Positions 36,510 through 49,599 of a DNA stretch of 64,000 bases are shown here, in pieces. This stretch comes from Bryopsis sp. KO-2023. Its lineage: Eukaryota; Chlorophyta; Ulvophyceae; Bryopsidales; Bryopsidaceae. Location: positions 1 to 64,000 of the forward strand of contig BSYQ01000014.1 of NCBI GenBank assembly GCA_030272585.1. Reading direction: 5' to 3'. The translations under genes and the position numbers were made by a program. Every line of letters starts with the position of its first letter. Positions within the stretch are counted from its first letter, which is position 1. The notes beneath the pieces were generated by a model that searched no databases, was not told the DNA's origin, and saw only the letters and a program-made list of their open reading frames with translations.

Positions 36510-36869
36510 TCAAAAATCCTCGGTTAGGGTATTCCGCGGATAGGTAAATTCGGATACCCTAACTTTCTTCGACTGCCTTTTCCGATCAAGGAGCTCCACT
36601 GACTCTCCTTCCTGATTTACGAGGGTGTCTGGAACCCTCTTCCTCTCTGGATCTCCGGTGCACGTCCTGACAATCTGCCGCTCCTCTTGGGTCAGCTGCA
36701 GAAACTTGTCGCCAAACAAACCCAGAGGTCTGATAGTTGGGATTTCCAGACCCTCTGAGTTTACGACCGGCTCTTGCTCGTGCCCCCGTACGTTATGTAC
36801 TCCTGGCTGCGCGAGCGTCCACTTTACTTGGTAGGTGTCGTTTAGTTCGTGGATCCTCTCCTCTTTCAT
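36510..36869 (-). CDS. Unit 1 small frame c
   Basis: 119 residues, unrecognised. The ATG overlaps the stop of frame b (ATGA, 36866-36869) and its stop lies 7 bases before gag. Mixed charged sequence, basic towards the C-terminus (RKRQSKKVRV). Confidence 0.5.
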   Translation of the reverse strand: MKEERIHELNDTYQVKWTLAQPGVHNVRGHEQEPVVNSEGLEIPTIRPLGLFGDKFLQLTQEERQIVRTCTGDPERKRVPDTLVNQEGESVELLDRKRQSKKVRVSEFTYPRNTLTEDF

Positions 36870-37165
36870 TGGTGAAAAAGCGATGTCAGGGCCAAGGAGT
36901 TCCGTTCCTCCTCGTCGTAGCGGTAAAACCTTGATGTAGTGGGAAAGTCGAGAGGTGACTCGGTAGTTGGGGTTGGCTGATTCTCCTTGTCAGCCTGTTC
37001 TTCCAGCTCTTTCAGAAAGCAGAGTAGGTCGAGTTCTTCGTAGTTCAACTGGACCTCGTTCCTCCTAGCTTCCCTCCGCACAATCGGTAATCCCAGCTCC
37101 TCGTCGGGATACTGCCACTCTACTCTGTAATAAAGATCGAGAAGGTGAGCCAGCCAAGGGTCCAT
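36866..37165 (-). CDS. Unit 1 small frame b
   Basis: 99 residues, acidic (NYEELDLLCFLKELEEQ), unrecognised. Starts 12 bases downstream of the frame-a stop and ends overlapping the start of frame c. Confidence 0.45.
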   Translation of the reverse strand: MDPWLAHLLDLYYRVEWQYPDEELGLPIVRREARRNEVQLNYEELDLLCFLKELEEQADKENQPTPTTESPLDFPTTSRFYRYDEEERNSLALTSLFHQ

Positions 37166-37176
37166 AGACAACGAAC

Positions 37177-37407
37177 TCACTGATGTTGGGGTTCCTCCTG
37201 AGTTGGGGTTTCAGGGGTAAGTGGAAGATCAACTGTCGCCTCTGTCTCAGTTCTCGATTCGCTTGATCCTGTGCTTTCAGTATCACTATTGTCTTCGCCT
37301 ATGTGCAGAACTTCCAACGGGTTCTCTTCCAGCCAGAGGTCTACAAGCAGTAACCTAGGATCTCCTTCTTCGCCAAACCAGTATTCTTCTTCTCTGATTA
37401 TAGGCAT
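37177..37407 (-). CDS. Unit 1 small frame a
   Basis: 76 residues, strongly acidic and Ser/Thr-rich. Its ATG lies only 5 bases past the primer site, making it the first ATG after the likely transcription start in the LTR that I could find. Unrecognised. Confidence 0.45.
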   Translation of the reverse strand: MPIIREEEYWFGEEGDPRLLLVDLWLEENPLEVLHIGEDNSDTESTGSSESRTETEATVDLPLTPETPTQEEPQHQ

Positions 37408-37425
37408 AACTCGCTCCGAAACCAG

Positions 37426-37995
37426 TGAAACGGATTTGTTTCCTGAGGCTGAATACTTCCAGCCGCCACTTAAACCGTTCTTCACACACGTTGGGAGACG
37501 ACCAGAAGTTCTGTAAGAAAGGTCTGAGACACGAGAGTATACAACTGAATCTTATTTCAACAAGCTTGTTCTTTACAACGATCCCCAGCCTTTTATACTC
37601 TCAGCCCAGAGCTTCTAGAAACTCCCAGCCCATCTCCTAACCTTACAAATACTAGCTATCATCTAGCTCTCCCCAAAACGTCTCTATCATTTCTCAGCTC
37701 AGCCCTTCTAGCCAGAGCTCCGACTAACCCTTTATAACCCTTGATAACCTCTAGACTAAGGACCCAGACTGAAGCTCCTTCCAGTCTGACTCCCGACTCT
37801 CTACCCAAACTCTCAGCCATCTGAGACCTGACACTGAATATACTGAACCTGGTTCGAACTCTTTTCACTACGTTTCAGCCTCTCATTGAGCATCACGTAA
37901 CTACCCCATTCCAGTCAGTCCGCGACTACCTGGAACTCTCAGACTGTAACCTCTGTTTTCCGCCTAGATCTTCGCCTACTAAGTCAGCCGTTTCA
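37426..37995 (-). repeat. LTR 2 of the array
   Basis: 570 bp; acts as 5' LTR of unit 1 and 3' LTR of unit 2. Primer site complement at 37413-37424. Confidence 0.92.
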
Positions 37996-38505
37996 CTCCT
38001 CCCCCCTTAGAGAGAGATCGCTGACCCAGCGATGTTCTGTACACTAAGTTCGTATTGCACGACTTCACCAGAACTGCCAAGTGACTTAACTCGCTTATTC
38101 TGAGAATACCTCTGATATAGCTGTAAGCAATATTCTCCGACGTTTTCCGTAACAACTTCCCGATTGCGACTTGAGCTGAATGTTGGTTTCTGCTTATGGT
38201 TACTTCTGCCGCTGTGACATCCCATCCCAGCCCGTTCACACATAAACCCAACCCTGTTCAATAGACTTCACAGCCCACACTGGAAATCACACAGTCTCAG
38301 CTCTAGTCAAACTGTAATTCTCACAAGTGTTTTTACACACTCAGTATGTTAATTGTTTTCCAGAAATTCCCTCTACCCTCACTTGATCCATTCACTGTTC
38401 TTTTCCTTTTTCTTCCAAAAACAAAATAAAATTCAAACACCCAATTACCAACAGAAAATCATATTCCACTCTTGATCCTATATTTTTTTTTTTTTAATAT
38501 TCAAC

Positions 38506-39525
38506 TCAGGCTTTTCTGAGTTTCACATTTCTGGATCCCCCTGAACTTCCAGGAGGTTTCCTTTTCTTTCCTTCTGGTCCACTGTCTCCGCCTGGCTCAT
38601 TGACGACCCAATCCCCATCGTAGTCCGTTGGTTCTGCATCGTCTTCGGCTGCCTCGAATTTTCTCAGGGGGCCCACGGTCCGCTTGGCCTTTAAATACAC
38701 TCCCCGAGTATAATCCGACCCCAACTTGAAACCCAAGGCGCAGAGTTTGCAGGTTTCCGAGTGTAGCACCATTGGTGGCCCTGTTTCAGCTGGTACCCAC
38801 ATTCTCCGCCAGTCTCGTTTTTCCTCATCGACTTCCAGACTGATACTCAGCCACACCCGATCCCGACACCCGATATTCGAGCACACCCAGTGCCGTTGGC
38901 AGTCTTCTCCGGTCGGCTGACAGTTGCTGCTTGGGGTGCGACAAAACACGCAAGTGTGTTTTTCCCCCTCTTCGTGCTTCACTTCTCCGCTTGGTTTTCC
39001 CGACATGGACTCCACCATACTCTTCAACAAGTCTACCTGGCCCTTGAGCTGTTGGTTCCGCATTTGCTCTTCCCGCAGCTTGTCTTCGACCCCGTCGAGC
39101 TTGTGGCGCATTTCCTCATCTGCCCCCTCCATCAGCAGCTTTTCCGCCTCTCTTTTCGCCGCGTCCGCTGAAGTTTCCGCCATCGCCAATTTTACGCTGA
39201 GGTCCTCATTTTCCGCCAAATATTTCGCCCGGTCGTCGAGCAACCGAGTGCGTTCAGCCTCCCAGCTATCTCTTTCCGCCTGAAATCCCCCTTCTTCTTC
39301 CAGCTCGCCGATCTTTTGCTTGAGTTGTTCTTTTTCCTCCTCCAGCTTTGCCATTTTTTCCAGGGCCTCCTGCTCATCTCTTTCTTGGATTCTTTCCAGT
39401 CTGGTTCCTTCCTTCAGGTACTCCTCCAGCATTTTGTTGATCCTTTCCGACACTCCCTCGATCGCTCCAGCATTCTTTTTAATCTCCTCCAACAGTGCTT
39501 TGACTCCTCCACCAAACTCAACCAT
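38506..39525 (-). CDS. Unit 2 extra frame after pol
   Basis: Same protein as at 31460-32479. Confidence 0.7.
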   Translation of the reverse strand: MVEFGGGVKALLEEIKKNAGAIEGVSERINKMLEEYLKEGTRLERIQERDEQEALEKMAKLEEEKEQLKQKIGELEEEGGFQAERDSWEAERTRLLDDRAKYLAENEDLSVKLAMAETSADAAKREAEKLLMEGADEEMRHKLDGVEDKLREEQMRNQQLKGQVDLLKSMVESMSGKPSGEVKHEEGEKHTCVFCRTPSSNCQPTGEDCQRHWVCSNIGCRDRVWLSISLEVDEEKRDWRRMWVPAETGPPMVLHSETCKLCALGFKLGSDYTRGVYLKAKRTVGPLRKFEAAEDDAEPTDYDGDWVVNEPGGDSGPEGKKRKPPGSSGGSRNVKLRKA

Positions 39526-39619
39526 GTTGTCTGCTTTCTTTTTCTTTTTCGAACTCCAAACTGTCTCTCGCACACACTCGCACTCGCACACACTCAACCC
39601 GAACTCAGGAAAACAGGAG

Positions 39620-42553
39620 CTAGTCCATGGAAGATTTTTGACGTAAATACTCCTGCAGCACTTGCTGCGCATTACCCAAGTGATGTGACGGGAGCCACTG
39701 GTCCTCTTCCGATCCGTATCCTTCCCAGGAAACCAAGTACTCTGTCACATTCTTCTTTTTCCGCCGTTTGGTTCGATGTGTCTTGATCTTTTCGACGATA
39801 TATTCCTCGACTCCTTCCAACACCACTGGATCTGGAGGTGGAGAAATAGCCCTGGCTGGAAACTCTTCTGATCCATCTTCAAATGCTTTTAGCTTGGAAA
39901 CATGAAAAACATCATGTATTTTCCAGTGATTAGGAAGTTCCAACCTGTAAGTTACTGATGTCACAATATCAATAATTCTAAAAGGTCCACAAAACTTAGA
40001 TACCAACTTCCGGCCCATCATTGGCGGTAAAGGTAAATCAGCTGTCGATAAAAAGACATACTGATTTAATGCAAAACTTGCATCCCTCCGCCCTCGGTTT
40101 GCGACAGCCCTCTGTCGCTGTTGGCTTTTCAAAATCGCTTTCCGAGCCAGCTGTAAACTTTTAGCCCAAACTGTCCACCATTCATCTGAAACTGGACCTG
40201 AGTCTAACAAATCCTGAGGAGATCTGGGATGTTGCCCATAAACCAAATAAAAAGGTGTAAAACCTGTAGATGAGTGAACGGATGAGTTATAAGCAAACTC
40301 AGCCGCCACTAATTTAGTGTCCCAATCACCCCCTATGGTCGAAATATAAATTCGCAACATGTCTCCGACTACTCGATTTGCCCTTTCAGTCATTCCATCA
40401 GTTTCAGGGTGATATCCCGATGACATGGCTAAACGAGTTCCCGCTAATTCCCACAGTTTTCGCCAAAACTGGCCTGTAAAACGAGTATCTCGATCGGAAA
40501 TAATAGCCTCTGGCAACCCATGATGTCTGAAAATTGTATCAAAGAAAATTTCAGCTACCCCACTAGCTGTAACTGCAGTAGTGGTGGCTACCAAGTGGAT
40601 CATTCGACTAAAACGGTCGACCATAACCACTAAATAATCATGACCCTTTTGTGTCATAGGTAAAGGTCCCACAAAATCTAAACAAACTTCTTTCCAGCGT
40701 TCGTCTGGAACTGGAATTGGCTGATATGACCCCAATGGTTTTTGAGTGCTAGACTTGTTTTTCTGACAACCAACACAAGTCCTAACATATCGTTCGACAT
40801 CCTCAGTGCATCTAGGCCAATAATATCTTTTTCGAACATTTGCGACAGTCTTGTGTCTCCCAAAATGTCCAGCCTGATCGTGACATTCAGCCAACACTGT
40901 TTGTCTAATTTCTTTGTCCTTTGGAATATACCAAAACCATTTGTCTTTCAGACTATACCACAATTTTGTGCCATCCCACCTATAACGCGGATCTTTTTCA
41001 CCAGCTTCCCAATTAGCTATAACTTCTCTGCAATGTTCATCCCCTTGATACGCAAGTCTAACCTGATCCTGAAATACTACGCCTGCTCGGACTTTTGCCA
41101 CAGCGTTTAATTCCATTTCCGACCTTCGACTTAATGCATCTGCAACTGTATTTTCTTTTCCAGGTTTGTATTTAATCTCAAAATCAAATTCCTGTAAAGT
41201 TTCCATCCACCTAGCCTGTCTACTGGATAATTTAGGCTGCGTCTGAATATATTTCAGCGGAGCGTGGTCCGTGTGAACCACAAATTTCCTCGCCCCCAAA
41301 TAATGTCGCCAAGTTTTCAAACAATAGACTATCGCATACAGTTCTTTTTCGTGTGTCGGATAATTCCTCTCAGCTGAATTTAATTTCCGACTTTCAAACG
41401 CGGCTGGTTGTTGCCCCTGACCTTGATCTTGCGTCAGAACTCCTCCAATAGCAAAATCCGATGCGTCTGTAGTTACTTCAAAACTCAACTCCGGATCTGG
41501 AATTATTAACACAGGTGCCTCCTGCATGCTCTTCTTTAGCGTCTGAAACGCTTTCTCCTGACTTTCAGTCCACTTATTCAATGCCCGATAATCTACACAC
41601 ATGCGTAGTTTCCCGTTCTTCTTCGGTACAAAAATTACCGGTGCTCCCCAAGGTGATCTACTCGGTCGAATAAACCCTTTTCCCGACATGTCTGCAATCT
41701 GAGTTTTCAGTTCTGCCATTTCCTTGATGCCTAGTCGATAAGGTGCTTTACTTTGTGGAACCGTGCCTGGTTCCAACTGGATCGTGTGTTCGATACCTCT
41801 GGAAGGGGGTATCTCACTGGGTAATTCTTCCACAAAAGTGTTAGGAAATTCCTGTCTGATTTCTGCTGTAAGTTCAGCTTGTCTGGAAACATTTTGTTCA
41901 GAGTCAGTTCTGTTCAAACATGTTTCAAACACCATCAGCACACACTGTTCCTCTTCCTCCTCTCCGGGGTTTGCCGGAGGAATCAAATGTTCTTTCAGCC
42001 CGTCTGAAACCACTACCTCATTCGTTCGAAAATCAACCCGGGGATTATGCTTAGCCAGCCAAGTTTTTCCCAATATAGCATCATACTTAGCAAGAGACAT
42101 TTCATGAAAAATCTCCCTACTAGCAAAATCTCCAAATCTGAGAGTAGCCCTGATCTTCCCTTTAGATTCTAAGGTACTTCCCCCAGCCAGGCTAACTTTT
42201 TCTTCTTGTGCTTCTAATTCCAGCTTATTTTTCTCGCAAAATTTCCGAGCCAAAAAGCAATCAGTTGCTCCACAGTCTATTAATATCTCAGCTGCAAAAC
42301 CTGAGATTTCCCCTTTCACAGTAATCAGTTGTCTAGTTCGGTTATCAGTTTCAGCCACTGCTAGAAATCCGAACTTAGTCATGTCTAAATCTGTCCCATC
42401 AAATGAATGGACTTCTAGGTTATCTTGGTTATCAGGTCTAGTCGGTTCCTTGGACGTTTCTTCCAACGAAAAATCCCTCGAATTCCTAGAATTCCTCGAA
42501 CTCGCAGACTTCCCCTTAACTTCACACCCTGCGAGTTTACCTAACATACTCAT
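39620..42553 (-). CDS. pol: Unit 2 pol polyprotein
   Basis: Same protein as at 32574-35507, with the same shared break. Confidence 0.9.
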   Translation of the reverse strand: MSMLGKLAGCEVKGKSASSRNSRNSRDFSLEETSKEPTRPDNQDNLEVHSFDGTDLDMTKFGFLAVAETDNRTRQLITVKGEISGFAAEILIDCGATDCFLARKFCEKNKLELEAQEEKVSLAGGSTLESKGKIRATLRFGDFASREIFHEMSLAKYDAILGKTWLAKHNPRVDFRTNEVVVSDGLKEHLIPPANPGEEEEEQCVLMVFETCLNRTDSEQNVSRQAELTAEIRQEFPNTFVEELPSEIPPSRGIEHTIQLEPGTVPQSKAPYRLGIKEMAELKTQIADMSGKGFIRPSRSPWGAPVIFVPKKNGKLRMCVDYRALNKWTESQEKAFQTLKKSMQEAPVLIIPDPELSFEVTTDASDFAIGGVLTQDQGQGQQPAAFESRKLNSAERNYPTHEKELYAIVYCLKTWRHYLGARKFVVHTDHAPLKYIQTQPKLSSRQARWMETLQEFDFEIKYKPGKENTVADALSRRSEMELNAVAKVRAGVVFQDQVRLAYQGDEHCREVIANWEAGEKDPRYRWDGTKLWYSLKDKWFWYIPKDKEIRQTVLAECHDQAGHFGRHKTVANVRKRYYWPRCTEDVERYVRTCVGCQKNKSSTQKPLGSYQPIPVPDERWKEVCLDFVGPLPMTQKGHDYLVVMVDRFSRMIHLVATTTAVTASGVAEIFFDTIFRHHGLPEAIISDRDTRFTGQFWRKLWELAGTRLAMSSGYHPETDGMTERANRVVGDMLRIYISTIGGDWDTKLVAAEFAYNSSVHSSTGFTPFYLVYGQHPRSPQDLLDSGPVSDEWWTVWAKSLQLARKAILKSQQRQRAVANRGRRDASFALNQYVFLSTADLPLPPMMGRKLVSKFCGPFRIIDIVTSVTYRLELPNHWKIHDVFHVSKLKAFEDGSEEFPARAISPPPDPVVLEGVEEYIVEKIKTHRTKRRKKKNVTEYLVSWEGYGSEEDQWLPSHHLGNAQQVLQEYLRQKSSMD

Positions 42554-43548
42554 TTTCGCGAGGGGCAGTCTCGAGCGTAATGCCCTCGACGCCCACACTT
42601 GTAACACTTCACCTCTCCGTCTGCTTTTTCTTTCTTCCAGACTGGCTTATTTCTTTCTCTCTCTTTATCACCTCGCTGTTTCTGCTGTCTCTGTTGTCGC
42701 CTTCTTCCGACGTAGTCCAATTCCATGTGATCTGATCTGCGATTTCCGCCGCCGCCGCTGCTGCCGCCGCCGCCGCCGCGATCTCGATTCAAGATCGAAC
42801 TCCCAGATTGAGCTCCTCCCCACCTTTCCGCCACTCGAATAGCTTCATCCAAGGTCTTGGGGTTTTGGAGGTCGGTCTCGATGCCAACCCTCCCTCGCAA
42901 ACCATCGACGAACCTGTGTATTTTCTCGCCCTCTGATGCGTCGGAAATATACAGCATCAGCTGTCTAAAACGATGCGTGTATTCCCGCACAGACATTCCG
43001 CCTTGGCGTAAATTCGCCCATTCTGTCCGTGTGCGGCGCAAAAAATGTGGCTCCCCGAACTGGTTTTTCAGCTCCTCACAGAAGTCCTCATACGTCGGCA
43101 AAGGTCGGCCTCCATCAGTCTCCGACTCCTCCACTCTTGTCCTCCACCATGTCGCGGCTGGCCCTCTCAGTAGAGATCCTGCCAGGCGGAGTTTCGAGAC
43201 TCCATCTTCGACGTGGGTGGCGTCAAAATGCACTCGGAGGCTGAACAACCAGTCCTGGATAGGAGGGTCATTCTGCCTGCCTCCCCACAGATCAGGTCGG
43301 GCTGGCTTGCTTCTCAGGTCATTACCTCGACCACCACTTCCAGCCGCCGTTCCAGCCTGTGCTGCAGTTGCCGCCCCGATTGCTGTTCCCACTTTGTCGG
43401 TTAGTTGCTCCAAAATGGAGCTTCCCACAGCCTCATTGACCGCCGTGCTCAGCATTCCCGGTACTTCTTCGACCACGCCTTGCACTCGGTTCAACCTTCC
43501 CATTACCTCCTCATACGCCGCCCTCAACTCAGCCACCTGTTGCTCCAT
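42550..43548 (-). CDS. gag: Unit 2 gag
   Basis: Same protein as at 35504-36502; ATGA overlap with pol. Confidence 0.9.
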   Translation of the reverse strand: MEQQVAELRAAYEEVMGRLNRVQGVVEEVPGMLSTAVNEAVGSSILEQLTDKVGTAIGAATAAQAGTAAGSGGRGNDLRSKPARPDLWGGRQNDPPIQDWLFSLRVHFDATHVEDGVSKLRLAGSLLRGPAATWWRTRVEESETDGGRPLPTYEDFCEELKNQFGEPHFLRRTRTEWANLRQGGMSVREYTHRFRQLMLYISDASEGEKIHRFVDGLRGRVGIETDLQNPKTLDEAIRVAERWGGAQSGSSILNRDRGGGGGSSGGGGNRRSDHMELDYVGRRRQQRQQKQRGDKERERNKPVWKKEKADGEVKCYKCGRRGHYARDCPSRK

Positions 43549-43555
43549 CTCAGCC

Positions 43556-44453
43556 TCAAAAATCCTCGGTTAGGGTATTCCGCGGATAGGTAAATTCGGA
43601 TACCCTAACTTTCTTCGACTGCCTTTTCCGATCAAGGAGCTCCACTGACTCTCCTTCCTGATTTACGAGGGTGTCTGGAACCCTCTTCCTCTCTGGATCT
43701 CCGGTGCACGTCCTGACAATCTGCCGCTCCTCTTGGGTCAGCTGCAGAAACTTGTCGCCAAACAAACCCAGAGGTCTGATAGTTGGGATTTCCAGACCCT
43801 CTGAGTTTACGACCGGCTCTTGCTCGTGCCCCCGTACGTTATGTACTCCTGGCTGCGCGAGCGTCCACTTTACTTGGTAGGTGTCGTTTAGTTCGTGGAT
43901 CCTCTCCTCTTTCATTGGTGAAAAAGCGATGTCAGGGCCAAGGAGTTCCGTTCCTCCTCGTCGTAGCGGTAAAACCTTGATGTAGTGGGAAAGTCGAGAG
44001 GTGACTCGGTAGTTGGGGTTGGCTGATTCTCCTTGTCAGCCTGTTCTTCCAGCTCTTTCAGAAAGCAGAGTAGGTCGAGTTCTTCGTAGTTCAACTGGAC
44101 CTCGTTCCTCCTAGCTTCCCTCCGCACAATCGGTAATCCCAGCTCCTCGTCGGGATACTGCCACTCTACTCTGTAATAAAGATCGAGAAGGTGAGCCAGC
44201 CAAGGGTCCATAGACAACGAACTCACTGATGTTGGGGTTCCTCCTGAGTTGGGGTTTCAGGGGTAAGTGGAAGATCAACTGTCGCCTCTGTCTCAGTTCT
44301 CGATTCGCTTGATCCTGTGCTTTCAGTATCACTATTGTCTTCGCCTATGTGCAGAACTTCCAACGGGTTCTCTTCCAGCCAGAGGTCTACAAGCAGTAAC
44401 CTAGGATCTCCTTCTTCGCCAAACCAGTATTCTTCTTCTCTGATTATAGGCAT
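43556..44453 (-). other. Unit 2 small frames a, b and c
   Basis: Frames at 44223-44453, 43912-44211 and 43556-43915, identical in layout to unit 1. Confidence 0.45.
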
Positions 44454-44471
44454 AACTCGCTCCGAAACCAG

Positions 44472-45041
44472 TGAAACGGATTTGTTTCCTGAGGCTGAAT
44501 ACTTCCAGCCGCCACTTAAACCGTTCTTCACACACGTTGGGAGACGACCAGAAGTTCTGTAAGAAAGGTCTGAGACACGAGAGTATACAACTGAATCTTA
44601 TTTCAACAAGCTTGTTCTTTACAACGATCCCCAGCCTTTTATACTCTCAGCCCAGAGCTTCTAGAAACTCCCAGCCCATCTCCTAACCTTACAAATACTA
44701 GCTATCATCTAGCTCTCCCCAAAACGTCTCTATCATTTCTCAGCTCAGCCCTTCTAGCCAGAGCTCCGACTAACCCTTTATAACCCTTGATAACCTCTAG
44801 ACTAAGGACCCAGACTGAAGCTCCTTCCAGTCTGACTCCCGACTCTCTACCCAAACTCTCAGCCATCTGAGACCTGACACTGAATATACTGAACCTGGTT
44901 CGAACTCTTTTCACTACGTTTCAGCCTCTCATTGAGCATCACGTAACTACCCCATTCCAGTCAGTCCGCGACTACCTGGAACTCTCAGACTGTAACCTCT
45001 GTTTTCCGCCTAGATCTTCGCCTACTAAGTCAGCCGTTTCA
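44472..45041 (-). repeat. LTR 3 of the array
   Basis: 570 bp; shared by units 2 and 3. Primer site complement at 44459-44470. Confidence 0.92.
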
Positions 45042-45551
45042 CTCCTCCCCCCTTAGAGAGAGATCGCTGACCCAGCGATGTTCTGTACACTAAGTTCGTA
45101 TTGCACGACTTCACCAGAACTGCCAAGTGACTTAACTCGCTTATTCTGAGAATACCTCTGATATAGCTGTAAGCAATATTCTCCGACGTTTTCCGTAACA
45201 ACTTCCCGATTGCGACTTGAGCTGAATGTTGGTTTCTGCTTATGGTTACTTCTGCCGCTGTGACATCCCATCCCAGCCCGTTCACACATAAACCCAACCC
45301 TGTTCAATAGACTTCACAGCCCACACTGGAAATCACACAGTCTCAGCTCTAGTCAAACTGTAATTCTCACAAGTGTTTTTACACACTCAGTATGTTAATT
45401 GTTTTCCAGAAATTCCCTCTACCCTCACTTGATCCATTCACTGTTCTTTTCCTTTTTCTTCCAAAAACAAAATAAAATTCAAACACCCAATTACCAACAG
45501 AAAATCATATTCCACTCTTGATCCTATATTTTTTTTTTTTTAATATTCAAC

Positions 45552-46571
45552 TCAGGCTTTTCTGAGTTTCACATTTCTGGATCCCCCTGAACTTCCAGGA
45601 GGTTTCCTTTTCTTTCCTTCTGGTCCACTGTCTCCGCCTGGCTCATTGACGACCCAATCCCCATCGTAGTCCGTTGGTTCTGCATCGTCTTCGGCTGCCT
45701 CGAATTTTCTCAGGGGGCCCACGGTCCGCTTGGCCTTTAAATACACTCCCCGAGTATAATCCGACCCCAACTTGAAACCCAAGGCGCAGAGTTTGCAGGT
45801 TTCCGAGTGTAGCACCATTGGTGGCCCTGTTTCAGCTGGTACCCACATTCTCCGCCAGTCTCGTTTTTCCTCATCGACTTCCAGACTGATACTCAGCCAC
45901 ACCCGATCCCGACACCCGATATTCGAGCACACCCAGTGCCGTTGGCAGTCTTCTCCGGTCGGCTGACAGTTGCTGCTTGGGGTGCGACAAAACACGCAAG
46001 TGTGTTTTTCCCCCTCTTCGTGCTTCACTTCTCCGCTTGGTTTTCCCGACATGGACTCCACCATACTCTTCAACAAGTCTACCTGGCCCTTGAGCTGTTG
46101 GTTCCGCATTTGCTCTTCCCGCAGCTTGTCTTCGACCCCGTCGAGCTTGTGGCGCATTTCCTCATCTGCCCCCTCCATCAGCAGCTTTTCCGCCTCTCTT
46201 TTCGCCGCGTCCGCTGAAGTTTCCGCCATCGCCAATTTTACGCTGAGGTCCTCATTTTCCGCCAAATATTTCGCCCGGTCGTCGAGCAACCGAGTGCGTT
46301 CAGCCTCCCAGCTATCTCTTTCCGCCTGAAATCCCCCTTCTTCTTCCAGCTCGCCGATCTTTTGCTTGAGTTGTTCTTTTTCCTCCTCCAGCTTTGCCAT
46401 TTTTTCCAGGGCCTCCTGCTCATCTCTTTCTTGGATTCTTTCCAGTCTGGTTCCTTCCTTCAGGTACTCCTCCAGCATTTTGTTGATCCTTTCCGACACT
46501 CCCTCGATCGCTCCAGCATTCTTTTTAATCTCCTCCAACAGTGCTTTGACTCCTCCACCAAACTCAACCAT
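45552..46571 (-). CDS. Unit 3 extra frame after pol
   Basis: Same protein as at 31460-32479. Confidence 0.7.
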   Translation of the reverse strand: MVEFGGGVKALLEEIKKNAGAIEGVSERINKMLEEYLKEGTRLERIQERDEQEALEKMAKLEEEKEQLKQKIGELEEEGGFQAERDSWEAERTRLLDDRAKYLAENEDLSVKLAMAETSADAAKREAEKLLMEGADEEMRHKLDGVEDKLREEQMRNQQLKGQVDLLKSMVESMSGKPSGEVKHEEGEKHTCVFCRTPSSNCQPTGEDCQRHWVCSNIGCRDRVWLSISLEVDEEKRDWRRMWVPAETGPPMVLHSETCKLCALGFKLGSDYTRGVYLKAKRTVGPLRKFEAAEDDAEPTDYDGDWVVNEPGGDSGPEGKKRKPPGSSGGSRNVKLRKA

Positions 46572-46665
46572 GTTGTCTGCTTTCTTTTTCTTTTTCGAAC
46601 TCCAAACTGTCTCTCGCACACACTCGCACTCGCACACACTCAACCCGAACTCAGGAAAACAGGAG

Positions 46666-49599
46666 CTAGTCCATGGAAGATTTTTGACGTAAATACTCCT
46701 GCAGCACTTGCTGCGCATTACCCAAGTGATGTGACGGGAGCCACTGGTCCTCTTCCGATCCGTATCCTTCCCAGGAAACCAAGTACTCTGTCACATTCTT
46801 CTTTTTCCGCCGTTTGGTTCGATGTGTCTTGATCTTTTCGACGATATATTCCTCGACTCCTTCCAACACCACTGGATCTGGAGGTGGAGAAATAGCCCTG
46901 GCTGGAAACTCTTCTGATCCATCTTCAAATGCTTTTAGCTTGGAAACATGAAAAACATCATGTATTTTCCAGTGATTAGGAAGTTCCAACCTGTAAGTTA
47001 CTGATGTCACAATATCAATAATTCTAAAAGGTCCACAAAACTTAGATACCAACTTCCGGCCCATCATTGGCGGTAAAGGTAAATCAGCTGTCGATAAAAA
47101 GACATACTGATTTAATGCAAAACTTGCATCCCTCCGCCCTCGGTTTGCGACAGCCCTCTGTCGCTGTTGGCTTTTCAAAATCGCTTTCCGAGCCAGCTGT
47201 AAACTTTTAGCCCAAACTGTCCACCATTCATCTGAAACTGGACCTGAGTCTAACAAATCCTGAGGAGATCTGGGATGTTGCCCATAAACCAAATAAAAAG
47301 GTGTAAAACCTGTAGATGAGTGAACGGATGAGTTATAAGCAAACTCAGCCGCCACTAATTTAGTGTCCCAATCACCCCCTATGGTCGAAATATAAATTCG
47401 CAACATGTCTCCGACTACTCGATTTGCCCTTTCAGTCATTCCATCAGTTTCAGGGTGATATCCCGATGACATGGCTAAACGAGTTCCCGCTAATTCCCAC
47501 AGTTTTCGCCAAAACTGGCCTGTAAAACGAGTATCTCGATCGGAAATAATAGCCTCTGGCAACCCATGATGTCTGAAAATTGTATCAAAGAAAATTTCAG
47601 CTACCCCACTAGCTGTAACTGCAGTAGTGGTGGCTACCAAGTGGATCATTCGACTAAAACGGTCGACCATAACCACTAAATAATCATGACCCTTTTGTGT
47701 CATAGGTAAAGGTCCCACAAAATCTAAACAAACTTCTTTCCAGCGTTCGTCTGGAACTGGAATTGGCTGATATGACCCCAATGGTTTTTGAGTGCTAGAC
47801 TTGTTTTTCTGACAACCAACACAAGTCCTAACATATCGTTCGACATCCTCAGTGCATCTAGGCCAATAATATCTTTTTCGAACATTTGCGACAGTCTTGT
47901 GTCTCCCAAAATGTCCAGCCTGATCGTGACATTCAGCCAACACTGTTTGTCTAATTTCTTTGTCCTTTGGAATATACCAAAACCATTTGTCTTTCAGACT
48001 ATACCACAATTTTGTGCCATCCCACCTATAACGCGGATCTTTTTCACCAGCTTCCCAATTAGCTATAACTTCTCTGCAATGTTCATCCCCTTGATACGCA
48101 AGTCTAACCTGATCCTGAAATACTACGCCTGCTCGGACTTTTGCCACAGCGTTTAATTCCATTTCCGACCTTCGACTTAATGCATCTGCAACTGTATTTT
48201 CTTTTCCAGGTTTGTATTTAATCTCAAAATCAAATTCCTGTAAAGTTTCCATCCACCTAGCCTGTCTACTGGATAATTTAGGCTGCGTCTGAATATATTT
48301 CAGCGGAGCGTGGTCCGTGTGAACCACAAATTTCCTCGCCCCCAAATAATGTCGCCAAGTTTTCAAACAATAGACTATCGCATACAGTTCTTTTTCGTGT
48401 GTCGGATAATTCCTCTCAGCTGAATTTAATTTCCGACTTTCAAACGCGGCTGGTTGTTGCCCCTGACCTTGATCTTGCGTCAGAACTCCTCCAATAGCAA
48501 AATCCGATGCGTCTGTAGTTACTTCAAAACTCAACTCCGGATCTGGAATTATTAACACAGGTGCCTCCTGCATGCTCTTCTTTAGCGTCTGAAACGCTTT
48601 CTCCTGACTTTCAGTCCACTTATTCAATGCCCGATAATCTACACACATGCGTAGTTTCCCGTTCTTCTTCGGTACAAAAATTACCGGTGCTCCCCAAGGT
48701 GATCTACTCGGTCGAATAAACCCTTTTCCCGACATGTCTGCAATCTGAGTTTTCAGTTCTGCCATTTCCTTGATGCCTAGTCGATAAGGTGCTTTACTTT
48801 GTGGAACCGTGCCTGGTTCCAACTGGATCGTGTGTTCGATACCTCTGGAAGGGGGTATCTCACTGGGTAATTCTTCCACAAAAGTGTTAGGAAATTCCTG
48901 TCTGATTTCTGCTGTAAGTTCAGCTTGTCTGGAAACATTTTGTTCAGAGTCAGTTCTGTTCAAACATGTTTCAAACACCATCAGCACACACTGTTCCTCT
49001 TCCTCCTCTCCGGGGTTTGCCGGAGGAATCAAATGTTCTTTCAGCCCGTCTGAAACCACTACCTCATTCGTTCGAAAATCAACCCGGGGATTATGCTTAG
49101 CCAGCCAAGTTTTTCCCAATATAGCATCATACTTAGCAAGAGACATTTCATGAAAAATCTCCCTACTAGCAAAATCTCCAAATCTGAGAGTAGCCCTGAT
49201 CTTCCCTTTAGATTCTAAGGTACTTCCCCCAGCCAGGCTAACTTTTTCTTCTTGTGCTTCTAATTCCAGCTTATTTTTCTCGCAAAATTTCCGAGCCAAA
49301 AAGCAATCAGTTGCTCCACAGTCTATTAATATCTCAGCTGCAAAACCTGAGATTTCCCCTTTCACAGTAATCAGTTGTCTAGTTCGGTTATCAGTTTCAG
49401 CCACTGCTAGAAATCCGAACTTAGTCATGTCTAAATCTGTCCCATCAAATGAATGGACTTCTAGGTTATCTTGGTTATCAGGTCTAGTCGGTTCCTTGGA
49501 CGTTTCTTCCAACGAAAAATCCCTCGAATTCCTAGAATTCCTCGAACTCGCAGACTTCCCCTTAACTTCACACCCTGCAAGTTTACCTAACATACTCAT
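46666..49599 (-). CDS. pol: Unit 3 pol polyprotein
   Basis: Same protein as in units 1 and 2, with the same shared break. Confidence 0.9.
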   Translation of the reverse strand: MSMLGKLAGCEVKGKSASSRNSRNSRDFSLEETSKEPTRPDNQDNLEVHSFDGTDLDMTKFGFLAVAETDNRTRQLITVKGEISGFAAEILIDCGATDCFLARKFCEKNKLELEAQEEKVSLAGGSTLESKGKIRATLRFGDFASREIFHEMSLAKYDAILGKTWLAKHNPRVDFRTNEVVVSDGLKEHLIPPANPGEEEEEQCVLMVFETCLNRTDSEQNVSRQAELTAEIRQEFPNTFVEELPSEIPPSRGIEHTIQLEPGTVPQSKAPYRLGIKEMAELKTQIADMSGKGFIRPSRSPWGAPVIFVPKKNGKLRMCVDYRALNKWTESQEKAFQTLKKSMQEAPVLIIPDPELSFEVTTDASDFAIGGVLTQDQGQGQQPAAFESRKLNSAERNYPTHEKELYAIVYCLKTWRHYLGARKFVVHTDHAPLKYIQTQPKLSSRQARWMETLQEFDFEIKYKPGKENTVADALSRRSEMELNAVAKVRAGVVFQDQVRLAYQGDEHCREVIANWEAGEKDPRYRWDGTKLWYSLKDKWFWYIPKDKEIRQTVLAECHDQAGHFGRHKTVANVRKRYYWPRCTEDVERYVRTCVGCQKNKSSTQKPLGSYQPIPVPDERWKEVCLDFVGPLPMTQKGHDYLVVMVDRFSRMIHLVATTTAVTASGVAEIFFDTIFRHHGLPEAIISDRDTRFTGQFWRKLWELAGTRLAMSSGYHPETDGMTERANRVVGDMLRIYISTIGGDWDTKLVAAEFAYNSSVHSSTGFTPFYLVYGQHPRSPQDLLDSGPVSDEWWTVWAKSLQLARKAILKSQQRQRAVANRGRRDASFALNQYVFLSTADLPLPPMMGRKLVSKFCGPFRIIDIVTSVTYRLELPNHWKIHDVFHVSKLKAFEDGSEEFPARAISPPPDPVVLEGVEEYIVEKIKTHRTKRRKKKNVTEYLVSWEGYGSEEDQWLPSHHLGNAQQVLQEYLRQKSSMD

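Noticed and set aside
35811-36527. 238-residue + strand frame opposite gag
   Set aside because: Antisense shadow of the gag frame; no domain and repeated only because the element is repeated.
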